Positions 51,298 to 59,397 of a DNA stretch of 64,000 nt are shown here, piece by piece. The notes beneath the pieces are model-generated. The model had not been told where the DNA came from and made no database searches. It saw nothing but the letters and a program-made list of their open reading frames with translations. The DNA comes from Streptomyces sp. NBC_01754 (GTDB lineage: Bacteria; Actinomycetota; Actinomycetes; Streptomycetales; Streptomycetaceae). The number at the start of each line of letters is the position of its first letter. The first letter of the stretch is position 1. The stretch spans positions 3,038,001-3,102,000 of the forward strand of contig NZ_CP109132.1 of NCBI RefSeq assembly GCF_035918015.1. The letters run 5' to 3'. The position numbers and the translations under genes are program-made.

Positions 51298-52941
51298 TCA
51301 GAGCCCCGCGTCCACCCACTGCGCGGTGTCGGCACGGTAGAGGTACTCGGGTCGTGCCGCGATGCTGCTCGTGCGGAACGGCTTTCCCCCGTCGTCGACG
51401 CGCAGGACGCCGCTCCGGCCGCCGCTGGTCCACTCCAGCTCCAGGTACCAGGTCACGTCGTGCCCCTCCACGTGCGCGTCGAGGTGGAACACCTCGACGT
51501 CGGTGGAGCTCACCTGGTACGGGAAGTCCTTCGCGGGCACGACCGTCCCGGCGTCTTCCCCGTCGACCGGCTTCGACCGAGGCCGGCTGTCGTCCAGGTC
51601 GATGTCGAAGGTCTGCGGGGTGAGGCCGCCTCCGCAGCCGGTGCCCATGGAGTAAGCGGACCAGGCGAGCGCCGGTGCGCGCCGCTGGACCCGTACATGC
51701 ATCGCGTTCAGCACGACCGCTTCCCGTGAGGTCCCCTGGAGGGTGAGCGCGAGCCTCATGGCGCCCCCGTCGACCCCTCCGAGGGCCCGCGCCCAGCTCC
51801 GGGTTTCCTGCGGCACGGGCGGCGGCGGAACGTCGTCCGGCGCCGTGTCGAGCAGGTAGTACTGTCCGCAGGGCTCCTCCCAGTTGTACGAACTGATGGT
51901 GGCGTGCACCGGTACCCCGCCGTTCTCGCCCTCCTCGCCCTCCCCTTCGGACGTGCCGGAGGACGCGGAGGGAGCGGCCGGGGCGCTTCCCGTGCCGGAC
52001 GGCGAGGCCGTCGTCAGGCCGGGTTCCGAAGCGGCGCCGCCGCTCGGCGCGCCGACCGGCCTGCCGCCCGTACCCGGTGTGACGACCGCACTGCCGACGG
52101 CCGCACCGGGGTGCGCCTCACCGGCCGGGTCGTCCTCGGTGAGACGGTGGACGGCCAGCGCGCCCGGCACGGCCAGGGCCACGACCGCGACGGCGGCGAG
52201 CAGGGCCCTGACTCTTCCCGACCGCCTCCGCCGGGGCGCGGCCACCGTGGAGGCGGCGCTCCCGGACGCCACGCCCTCCGGAACGGACACCGCCTCCCGC
52301 CCGGGTCCCACTTCGCGCCCCGGCTCCGGTTCCGGTCCTGTTTTGGGTTCCGGTCCTGTTTTGGGTTCCGGTCCTGTTTTGGGTTCCGGGACGGCTTCCG
52401 GGCGAAGGGCCCCGCCCGGTCCGGCCGCGGACTCGGCCACCGGCTCAGACACCGCATCGGCCACCGGACCCGCCACCGCCTCAGGGCCTACGCCGGTCAC
52501 CGCGTCCTGGGTGACCACGGCCTCCGGCCCCCGGCCGGGCACGGACTCCGGCTCGACGCCCGGCTCCGGCACCGGGAGCACGTCCGGCTCCGGCACCGGC
52601 TTCGCGCCCGACTCCGGCACCGCGATCGCGTCCGGCCGCCGCGCCGCCGCCTGCGAACGCGGACCCCCACCCGTCTCCGGCCGCCGCGCACCCCGCCGCT
52701 TCGCCTCGTCGGCCAGAATCCATTTCCGGTGCAACGCCACCAGTTCGTCCCCCGAGGCGCGGCACACCCGGGCGAAACGCTCGACGGGCGCGTAGTCGTG
52801 GGGGACGGCGTCGCCGTTGCAGTAGCGGTGGACCGTCGACGTACTCATGTGGAGCTTCTGGGCGAGTGCCCCGTAGCTCAGCCCGGAACGCGTCTTGAGC
52901 CCCCTGAGCTCTGCCGCGAAGTCCTGGATCTCCGTACCCAC
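51298..52941 (-). CDS. XRE-domain transmembrane protein with long acidic/proline linker
   Basis: A 547-residue protein. Residues 12-65 are a helix-turn-helix of the XRE type (LSYGALAQKLHMSTSTVHRYCNG). A linker of about 140 residues follows, dominated by Pro, Glu, Ala and Gly and containing three copies of a GPEPKT repeat. One membrane helix (ALLAAVAVVALAVPGALAV) near residue 250 is followed by another disordered stretch and a beta-rich extracytoplasmic domain with two Cys (EPCGQYY, GTGCGGG). This is a one-protein signal-transduction layout: DNA-binding inside, sensor outside. GTG at 52939-52941 has GGAGG about 10 bases upstream. A very small membrane protein gene diverges from it. Confidence 0.82.
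   Translation of the reverse strand: MGTEIQDFAAELRGLKTRSGLSYGALAQKLHMSTSTVHRYCNGDAVPHDYAPVERFARVCRASGDELVALHRKWILADEAKRRGARRPETGGGPRSQAAARRPDAIAVPESGAKPVPEPDVLPVPEPGVEPESVPGRGPEAVVTQDAVTGVGPEAVAGPVADAVSEPVAESAAGPGGALRPEAVPEPKTGPEPKTGPEPKTGPEPEPGREVGPGREAVSVPEGVASGSAASTVAAPRRRRSGRVRALLAAVAVVALAVPGALAVHRLTEDDPAGEAHPGAAVGSAVVTPGTGGRPVGAPSGGAASEPGLTTASPSGTGSAPAAPSASSGTSEGEGEEGENGGVPVHATISSYNWEEPCGQYYLLDTAPDDVPPPPVPQETRSWARALGGVDGGAMRLALTLQGTSREAVVLNAMHVRVQRRAPALAWSAYSMGTGCGGGLTPQTFDIDLDDSRPRSKPVDGEDAGTVVPAKDFPYQVSSTDVEVFHLDAHVEGHDVTWYLELEWTSGGRSGVLRVDDGGKPFRTSSIAARPEYLYRADTAQWVDAGL
52328..52381 (-). repeat. Three 18 bp repeats in the linker of the XRE protein
   Basis: The unit GGTTCCGGTCCTGTTTTG occurs three times without mismatch, coding for GPEPKT-type hexapeptides on the minus strand. 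Its TTTT run is unusually A+T-rich for this gene, which suggests recent expansion of the unit. Confidence 0.95.
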
Positions 52942-53126
52942 CCCGACTGTCCCTCCCTCTGCCGCGTCCCAGAACGGCGTTCCAGGAAGACATTGTTTCC
53001 GCAGGTCAGAGGGGGTTTCAGCGTTCCCGCGTCCCGTGCCGCCCGACAACCGTTGCCACCGGATCCCGGCGCCGCACAGGATGTGGACACACCACCGAGA
53101 CCACCTCGTCCCACCCGGAAGACGCC

Positions 53127-53225
53127 ATGCGTACCCGCATCGAACCGATTCTGACGGACGCGATCGCCACAGTGGTGCTGATCGCCTCGACGGCCATCGT
53201 TCTCACACTCCTGTGGCGCCTCTGA
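53127..53225 (+). CDS. Very small single-helix membrane protein (32 residues)
   Basis: ATG at 53127 with GGAAG 6 bases upstream. The product is MRTRIEPILTDAIATVVLIA followed by a hydrophobic stretch and LLWRL, i.e. an Arg-rich N terminus and one membrane helix. It diverges from the XRE transmembrane protein and precedes the DUF4232 gene by about 100 bp. The clean binding site and hydrophobic, Arg-capped layout favour a real gene, but a chance frame cannot be excluded. Confidence 0.45.
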   Translation: MRTRIEPILTDAIATVVLIASTAIVLTLLWRL

Positions 53226-53322
53226 CCACGCGTCACCACCCAGTACATCCGGCATCACCCCGGCACGCCAACACGGCGCCCCGGGAGTTCACGAACACCA
53301 TCTGAACGGGGAGAACCACCTC

Positions 53323-54093
53323 ATGCGCACTCTTCACCTCCGCCGCACCGCCCGCACCGCCCGCACCGGGGCCCTCGCCTCCGCCACCCTCCTCGCCGCG
53401 CTCTCGCTGACCGCCTGCCAGGGAGGCGGCGAGACGTCGGCCGACGCCTCCGTCCCGGCCCCCACCGCTCCGTCCTCCCAGCAGGCGGACGGCACCAAGG
53501 CACCCGACGAGCAGGGCGCCCAGGCGCCCGGTTCCGGCGCCGGGACGGATTCCGGTTCTTCTTCCGACAGCGGCCCCGGTCCGGCCGCCGGCAGCTCCGG
53601 CGGCGGGGAGAACGGCGTCCAGCCGGCCGCGCGGCAGCAGCCGGGAAGCGGCGGTGACAGCGACCCCGTCACCCTCGCCTGCGACGGCGGGAACTCCGAG
53701 GTGACGTTCGAGCCCGTCTCCCGTCCCCTCAACCACGCGCTGCTCACCGTGACCAACACCGGTTCGAAGGCCTGCAACGCGTACGGCTACCCCGCCCTGC
53801 GCTTCGACGAGGCGCAGTCCGTCCCCCCGGTCTACAAGGAGAGCAAGCCGCAGGCCGTCGTCACCCTCGCCCCGGGTGAGTCCGCGTACGCCGGTGTCAC
53901 GACCTCCTCCGCCGACGGGAGCGGCACGGGCGGCTACTCCGCCAAGAGCCTGCGCGTCTACTTCCAGGGCCGCGACCTCTCCGGATCCACGGGCCCCGGG
54001 GCGGACGTGTCCCTCGCCGAGAAGGTGTACGTCGACAGCCGCCTGACCGTCACCTACTGGCAGAGCGAGATCGACGACGCCCTCCTGTACTGA
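53323..54093 (+). CDS. DUF4232 lipoprotein
   Basis: A 256-residue exported protein. The signal peptide ends in the lipobox LTAC at about residues 29-32, followed by a Ser/Gly/Ala-rich linker of 80 residues. Residues 115-250 match DUF4232: CDGGNSEVTFEPV, NHALLTVTNTGSKACNAYGYPAL with the conserved Cys pair, and a closing TVTYWQSEI. The domain is common in streptomycete cell-surface proteins; its role is unknown. ATG at 53323. Confidence 0.88.
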   Translation: MRTLHLRRTARTARTGALASATLLAALSLTACQGGGETSADASVPAPTAPSSQQADGTKAPDEQGAQAPGSGAGTDSGSSSDSGPGPAAGSSGGGENGVQPAARQQPGSGGDSDPVTLACDGGNSEVTFEPVSRPLNHALLTVTNTGSKACNAYGYPALRFDEAQSVPPVYKESKPQAVVTLAPGESAYAGVTTSSADGSGTGGYSAKSLRVYFQGRDLSGSTGPGADVSLAEKVYVDSRLTVTYWQSEIDDALLY

Positions 54094-54312
54094 GCCCGAC
54101 AGCCCGTCAGTTCCCCTCTCGGAGGCCCGGCCCGGCAGCGTCGAGTACCGGGCTCCCGGGCGGGGTTACGTACGCCCCACTGACGAGACGCCGGCCCGTT
54201 CCGTACCCCTGCGGGCGGACCGACGACCAGCATGCAGAGGGATTCGCGCGGCACCCACCGGCTCATACGGTCGTGAGCGACCAGAACGACCGACGACGCG
54301 CGCAACGGTGGG

Positions 54313-55437
54313 ATGACACACGTGGCACAGCAGGAAACGCTCCGGGAAGCCGCACAACAGGACAAGGCGTTCGCCCCCGAGTACCAGGGGGCTCTGGGAT
54401 CACTTTCGGTGAACGCGTCACTCACCGAGGTCCGGGCCAGAGGGATCGAGGAACTGCGGGCGGCGGAAGCGGCCGGCGACCGGCGCGAGATGGCCCGGTG
54501 CGGGCTCGCCGTAGCGGAGGCCTGCCGCCGACTGGGGCACAACGAGGAGGCCGACCGGGCATGGAAGGCCGGATACCGCGCCGCCCGGTCGGTGCAGGAC
54601 GTCGGAGCGATGGCCTGGGCACTGTGGAGCGGCGGCACGCTCGCCCGCCAGCGCGGCGCGCTGCCCCTGGCCTACCGGCTGCTGCGACTGGCCGCCGAAC
54701 TGGGTGAGCGCGGCGGTGACATCGTCGTACGCGGCTACTCGCTCGCCGGGCTCGCCGAGACCGGGCGGATCCAGGGGGACTACCAGGCCGTCGGCGAGCT
54801 GCACGAGCAACTCCTCGCGGAGGCCCGCAGGCGCGGTGAGGCCCGGCACACGGTGTGGGCGCTGGAGGGCATCGCTCAGATGCACCGCAACACCGGCGCG
54901 TACGACAAGGCGCTGGACCTCTTCGAGGAGGCGGCTCGGACGGCGGACCGGGCGGACGACCGGCGGGGCCACGCCTGGGCGCTGCGCGGCATCGCGGACG
55001 TTCTGTCCGTACGGGACGGGGACACGGACCGCGCCCTGGAGCTCCTCTCCGAGGCCGAACGCACCTGCCGCGACATGCGGTTGTCCAGCGCCCTCGCCTA
55101 CAACCACAAGATGCGCGGCAACGTGCTCCACCGGGCCGGACGGTACGAGGAGGCGCGCGAGAACTACGCCCTGGCGCTTTCCGAGTTCCGCGCGATGGAC
55201 GAGGCACGCGGCACCGCGCTCGCCCGCCTCGGTCTCGCCAAGTCGCTCGCCCGGCTCGGCCGGGACCCCGCCGTGACGGTCACCGAACTCTCCTCCCTCC
55301 GCCATGCCCTGGGCCGGCTCGGGCTGCGGCACGCGGACGCCATGATCGACCGGGCGGCCGCCGAACTCGGTGTGGGGCCGGTGCCGGGAGCCGGTGCGCC
55401 GCCGCTGTCCCCGGCCGGAGAGGAAACACACGGATGA
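54313..55437 (+). CDS. TPR-repeat protein
   Basis: A 374-residue all-helical protein with about seven tetratricopeptide-like repeats of 36-40 residues (for example IAQMHRNTGAYDKALDLFEEA and RGNVLHRAGRYEEARENYALAL). TPR arrays bind partner proteins. No other domain is present and there is no signal peptide. ATG at 54313, with GTG three codons on as an alternative. Its stop overlaps the ATG of the polyprenyl synthase by four bases, so the two products are made in step and may interact. Confidence 0.88.
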   Translation: MTHVAQQETLREAAQQDKAFAPEYQGALGSLSVNASLTEVRARGIEELRAAEAAGDRREMARCGLAVAEACRRLGHNEEADRAWKAGYRAARSVQDVGAMAWALWSGGTLARQRGALPLAYRLLRLAAELGERGGDIVVRGYSLAGLAETGRIQGDYQAVGELHEQLLAEARRRGEARHTVWALEGIAQMHRNTGAYDKALDLFEEAARTADRADDRRGHAWALRGIADVLSVRDGDTDRALELLSEAERTCRDMRLSSALAYNHKMRGNVLHRAGRYEEARENYALALSEFRAMDEARGTALARLGLAKSLARLGRDPAVTVTELSSLRHALGRLGLRHADAMIDRAAAELGVGPVPGAGAPPLSPAGEETHG

Positions 55438-56495
55438 CCGCCGCCTCCGCCTCCGTCGGCTCCACCCACGCCACCGTCTCGCCGCCCCCGGTCCTGGCCC
55501 GCTGCCGTGCCCTGGTGCGGCCCGCGCTCGCCGACGCGGTCGGCCGACTCCACCCGTGGCCCGGCGAGATGGCCGCCCACGCGCTCGGCTGGCGCGACAC
55601 GGCCGGGACACCCGATCCGACCGCCTCCGAGGGCAAGGGCGTACGCCAGGCCCTCGCCGTGCTGGGGGCGGAGGCGTGCGGAGCCCCCGGGGAGAGCGCC
55701 GTCCCCGGCGCGGTCGCCGTCGAACTCGTCCACGTCTTCTCGCTGGTGCACGACGACATCATGGACGGCGACGCGATGCGCCGGCAGCGCCAGGCGGTCT
55801 GGAAGACGTACGGCACCGGGCCCGCCGTGCTCGCCGGGGACGCGCTGTTGGCAGCGGCCGTGCAGAATCTCGCCGAGACATCCGGCGCGCACGGCGCCGC
55901 CGCCGTGCTGCGGCTGTCCAGGGCACTGACGTACCTGGTCCGGGGCCAGGCCGACGACCTGCTCTTCGCGGACCGCCCCTGGACGGGCCCCGAGGCCGTG
56001 AGCCCCGACGCCTACCGCTCCATGGCCGAGCACAAGACCGGGGCGCTCCTCGGCTGCGCCGCCGCGCTCGGCGCCCTGCTCGGCGGGGCGCCCGACGCGG
56101 CGGTCACGGCGCTGGAGAAGGCGGGACGCCACCTCGGTGTCGCCTTCCAGGCCGTCGACGACCTGCTGGGCATCTGGGGCGACCCCGCCCGGACGGGAAA
56201 GCCGGTCCACGGGGACCTGCGGCAGCGGAAGAAGACGTACCCCGTCCTCGCCGCCCTGGCCTCCCACGGGCCCACGACACGCGAACTCGCCGCCCTGCTC
56301 GGCTCCCCGTACCCGCCCGACGACAGCGCCGCCGCCCGTGCGGCCGACCTCGTCGAGGCGGCCGGCGGCCGTACCGCCACCCTGGCCGAGGCCCACCGCC
56401 ACCTCGCCGCCGCCCGCGCCTGTCTGCGCGGCGCACCGCGCGCGGTGCGCGAGATCGAGGAACTGCTCGGCTATCTGGCCTGCCGCACGGTGTGA
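55434..56495 (+). CDS. Polyprenyl diphosphate synthase
   Basis: A 353-residue trans-prenyltransferase that condenses isopentenyl diphosphate with allylic diphosphates. The first Asp-rich motif DDIMD (in VHDDIMDGD) and second Asp-rich motif DDLLGIWGD are complete, and GKPVHGDLRQRKKTYP provides the basic residues. Chain length is not deducible with certainty; small residues before the first motif (ELVHVFSLVHDD) are consistent with C15-C20 or longer. No terpene cyclase or carotenoid gene is near, so it may serve quinone or undecaprenyl-type lipids. Translation is coupled to the TPR gene. Confidence 0.93.
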   Translation: MTAASASVGSTHATVSPPPVLARCRALVRPALADAVGRLHPWPGEMAAHALGWRDTAGTPDPTASEGKGVRQALAVLGAEACGAPGESAVPGAVAVELVHVFSLVHDDIMDGDAMRRQRQAVWKTYGTGPAVLAGDALLAAAVQNLAETSGAHGAAAVLRLSRALTYLVRGQADDLLFADRPWTGPEAVSPDAYRSMAEHKTGALLGCAAALGALLGGAPDAAVTALEKAGRHLGVAFQAVDDLLGIWGDPARTGKPVHGDLRQRKKTYPVLAALASHGPTTRELAALLGSPYPPDDSAAARAADLVEAAGGRTATLAEAHRHLAAARACLRGAPRAVREIEELLGYLACRTV

Positions 56496-56553
56496 ACGGC
56501 GGCCGGCGGGCGCGGCGCGGGCAGACACCCGGCGCCGCGCCCACCGGACCGGC

Positions 56554-57081
56554 TCACGGCCCGGTCACTCCGTCGATGCGCTCGCGCAGCAGGTCGGCGT
56601 GGCCGTTGTGCCGGGCGTACTCCTCGATCATGTGCACCAGGATCCAGCGCAGGGACAGGCCGGGTCCGCCGCCGACCAGCGCCGCCTCTGCGTCGGACAG
56701 CTTTCCCGCGTCGTCGAGCGAGGCCTGCGCGATCACCTCGCGACCGCGTGCGATCTCCCGACGCCAGACGGCCGTCGCCTCGTCGAGCCCGCGTCGGGGC
56801 GACAGAGTGAAGCCGTCCGTGTTGCCCGGGTACACCGGCTTGACGTCCAGGCCCGCGAACACCCGCTGGAACCAGTTGCGTTCCACCTCGGCCGCGTGTT
56901 GCACGAGCCCGAGCAAGGTCATCCGGGACGGCTCGGCGGACGCCGTCCTCAACTGGCGGTCGTCCAGGCCCCGGCACTTCACCTCAAGGGTCTCCCGGTG
57001 GAAGTCCAGCCAGGACTCCAGCATGGCGCGCTCACCGGCGTGCGGGGGCGGGACGGTACGGCCGTCGGGCAGTGTGGGCAA
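56554..57081 (-). CDS. DinB-like (DUF664) protein
   Basis: A 175-residue four-helix-bundle protein of the DinB/DUF664 superfamily. Potential metal-binding histidines are in [14 protein letters not shown] and [22 protein letters not shown], the positions used by mycothiol- or bacillithiol-dependent members. Actinobacteria use mycothiol, so a thiol transferase role is plausible. ATG at 57079-57081. It is co-oriented with, and 9 bp downstream of, the ATP-binding relic. Confidence 0.88.
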   Translation of the reverse strand: MPTLPDGRTVPPPHAGERAMLESWLDFHRETLEVKCRGLDDRQLRTASAEPSRMTLLGLVQHAAEVERNWFQRVFAGLDVKPVYPGNTDGFTLSPRRGLDEATAVWRREIARGREVIAQASLDDAGKLSDAEAALVGGGPGLSLRWILVHMIEEYARHNGHADLLRERIDGVTGP

Positions 57082-57090
57082 AACGGGACC

Positions 57091-57294
57091 TCACTCTCGC
57101 TTCGAGGAGGCGCACCGGACGACCTTCCCCGGGTCCCGGTCGCGCACGCCCCACCGGTCGGACAGCGCTTCCACCAGCAGCAGTCCCCGCCCCGACTCCC
57201 CGTAAGGCTCCCGGATCGCGGGCTCACCACCGCCACTGTCGTACACCTCGACCGTCAACGTACGTACCGGCTGGTCCACCTCCAGGCGAACCAT
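57091..57294 (-). pseudogene. C-terminal half of an anti-sigma-type ATP-binding protein
   Basis: About 67 residues that match the second half of SpoIIAB/RsbW-like ATP-binding proteins: RTLTVEVYDSGGG (G1 box), GESGRGLLLVEALSDRWG (G2 box) and a terminal GKVVRC. The N box with the catalytic/magnesium-binding Asn, and the whole first half, are absent. An ATG at 57292-57294 is in frame, but there is no evidence it is used. On the opposite strand immediately beyond lies the tail of a DUF397 gene, so a deletion appears to have fused two truncated genes head to head. Confidence 0.6.
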
Positions 57295-57311
57295 ATAGCC
57301 GCGCCCCGGTG

Positions 57312-57469
57312 GTAGCCCGTGCCGCAGTCGAGGTCGCCGCGCACCCCGCCGCCGTCCACGTGCGGGACTCCAAGAACCTTGGGGCCCCACCGTCACCGTC
57401 GCCCCCACCATCTGGGCCGCGTTCGCGGCGCACGTCGGCGCCCGACGTACATCCGCGCATTGGTCTTGA
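57312..57469 (+). pseudogene. DUF397 gene remnant, 5'-truncated and frameshifted
   Basis: The frame at 57312 gives VARAAVEVAAHPAAVHVRDSK, matching the CVEVA...VHVRDSK core of DUF397. After about 57387 the expected ending (GPTVTVAPTIWAAFAAHVGA) is found only in another frame, requiring loss of one C in the CCCC run at 57385-57388. The N-terminal WxKSSYS region is missing. The gene cannot make a normal DUF397 protein. Confidence 0.6.
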
Positions 57470-57548
57470 CCAATTTTCGAATCTATGGGAATCATGACCG
57501 GAGTCGCCACAGAATCTTCATAACTGCTCCGCAGGAGAACCACGCACT

Positions 57549-58829
57549 ATGCGCATATCCACGACTGCCGCAGCAGCGGCGCTCGGCGGTGCCCTCGTAC
57601 TCGGGCTCACCGCTGTCCCCGCCGCCCAGGCCGCCCCCGCCGACGCGACCGCGTGCACCACGGACGCCTTCGGAATCGCCGGGAAGTACGGCGAGTTCGT
57701 CCTCGGGGACGACGTCCACTCCCCTGACGCCGAAGGCGCCGTGGCGGTCGGCGGGAACGCCGACTTCAGCGGCGGCTTCAGTGTCGCCAACGAGCTGTCG
57801 GCCGCCGAGGTCGACGCCCTCCCCGGCCGGGCGTCGCTGGTCGTCCGGGGCGACCTGGTCAACGGCGGCTCGGCCACGGTCGTGATGAAGGGCAACGCGG
57901 TCGTCGGCGGCGCGGTCAAGGACCGCAAGGTCGAACTGCACAACGGCACCTTCAGCCAGAAGGCCGACCTCATCGACTTCGAGGCCGAGTTCGCGAAGCT
58001 GCGCGCGTACTCCTCCGCCCTGGCCGGGGAGTCCGCGTCGAGCGGCGCCCAGGTGAAGCTCGACGGCTCCAGGCTGGCCCTGGAGGGCTCCGACAACAGC
58101 CGCAACGTCTTCTCGGTGCCGGCGGACCAGCTGGAGAAGGCCAAGGAGGTCTTCATCAAGGTCCCGGCAGGGGCGACGACGATCGTCAACGTCAGCGGCC
58201 AGGAGTACGACATGGCGTCCGCCAGGACGACCGGGTTCTTCCTGTCGGGCGGCCAGGACTTCGTCCTGGACGACAAGCTCCAGAGCGCGTCCGGCGGCAA
58301 GGTCCGCGCGAAGCTGCTGTGGAACTTCCCGGACGCCACCAAGGTCGTCAAGAACAGCCAGGCGGCCTGGCCGGGCAGCGTGCTGGCGCCGAAGGCGCAC
58401 TTCGACCTGGGGACGGCCGCGCCCGTCAACGGTTCGGTGTGGGTGGCGTCGCTGCGCGGTTCGGGCGGGGCCGAGACACACCACTTCCCGTTCACCGGCT
58501 GCCTCCCGGAGGTCCCGGGCGGCGGCGGGGAGCCCCCGTCGCCCGGCCCGACGCCGAGCGAGGGCACCGAGACGCCCCCGGCGACGGCCACCCCGTCCGC
58601 CTCGGTGACCCCGCCGTCGGAGAGCGCCACCCCGACCGGCGAACCGTCCGAGGGCCCGTCCGAGCCGGCGGCCCCGGGCACCCCGGCGCCGTCGGACAGC
58701 CCGACGGCCGGTGGTGACCTGGCCTCGACCGGCAGCAGCGGCACCATCCCGATCGTCATCGGCGGTGCGGCGGTCCTCGCCGCGGGTGCCGGCCTGGTCG
58801 TGATGGCCCGCCGCCGCAAGCAGGCCTGA
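57549..58829 (+). CDS. Choice-of-anchor A family surface protein with LAxTG sortase motif
   Basis: A 426-residue exported protein. Residues 1-28 are a signal peptide (cleavage after AQA). Residues 35-320 form the choice-of-anchor A domain, a beta-rich module recognised by GVAVGGNADFSGG-type turns and WPGSVLAPKAHFDLG near its end. A Pro/Thr/Ser-rich stalk follows, then LASTG at about residue 390, a hydrophobic helix and RRRKQA: a class E sortase sorting signal. It should be covalently attached to the cell wall. ATG at 57549, with GCAGGAG about 9 bases upstream. Confidence 0.93.
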   Translation: MRISTTAAAAALGGALVLGLTAVPAAQAAPADATACTTDAFGIAGKYGEFVLGDDVHSPDAEGAVAVGGNADFSGGFSVANELSAAEVDALPGRASLVVRGDLVNGGSATVVMKGNAVVGGAVKDRKVELHNGTFSQKADLIDFEAEFAKLRAYSSALAGESASSGAQVKLDGSRLALEGSDNSRNVFSVPADQLEKAKEVFIKVPAGATTIVNVSGQEYDMASARTTGFFLSGGQDFVLDDKLQSASGGKVRAKLLWNFPDATKVVKNSQAAWPGSVLAPKAHFDLGTAAPVNGSVWVASLRGSGGAETHHFPFTGCLPEVPGGGGEPPSPGPTPSEGTETPPATATPSASVTPPSESATPTGEPSEGPSEPAAPGTPAPSDSPTAGGDLASTGSSGTIPIVIGGAAVLAAGAGLVVMARRRKQA

Positions 58830-58847
58830 GGCAGCACCTGAAGCACG

Positions 58848-58886
58848 GGAGGGGCGGCGGCGCAGAACATGCGCCGCCGCCCCTCC
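58848..58886 (+). terminator. 17 bp-stem terminator of the surface-protein gene
   Basis: Perfect arms at 58848-58864 and 58870-58886 with a 5-base loop, then GGGTTTGT; 18 bp after the stop. Confidence 0.9.
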
Positions 58887-59397
58887 GGGTTTGTACCCGG
58901 CACGTCCGCCCCGGCCTCCGAGGAGCGATCGGCACCAGCGCGGGGGATCCGGTCCAAGTCGAGCCACAGCGGCGACGACTCGGTCGGCCTTCACCGCATA
59001 CGCGGGTGCTCTCAGACATGCTGTCGAACAAAAAACAGGTGAAGGGAAAGACTCCTGGAGCCGGCTCACCCCCACCTTCTCCGCTCTCCTCCGATGCACC
59101 GGTCCGCCTCCGCAGGATCCACGAAGGCGCGTAGTCGTGTCAGCTGCAAGGTCTACGCTGCACTGCGGCATGTCACCGCCTGAACAATCGCCACCGCCGT
59201 ACGTCCACCGCGAGAGCCCGCGTGAAGGCAGACCCGAGAGGCCACTTGCCTTGCCCACAACAAGTCAGCGCTGTGAGGCGCCCTGGGCAGTGATCCTCTT
59301 CCGGGACTCGATCGATTCGGGGCAATCCAAGATCACATCAGGATGGATATCACTCACCCACTCAACTCGACGATCCACTACCCGATAGGTTCACTCC
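58887..59397. other. Intergenic stretch before the ATPase/TOPRIM pair
   Basis: No gene is recognised in these 511 bp. Base composition falls toward the right end (for example AAAAAACAGG near 59033 and the A+T-rich 59300-59390), marking the entry to the accessory patch. An open frame runs through on the plus strand but has no binding site or motif. Possible insertion boundary; I could not find flanking direct repeats by eye. Confidence 0.4.

Noticed and set aside
54313..56495. Terpene biosynthetic gene cluster around the polyprenyl synthase
   Set aside because: No cyclase, P450 or carotenoid gene is adjacent, so only a prenyl chain synthase can be supported.
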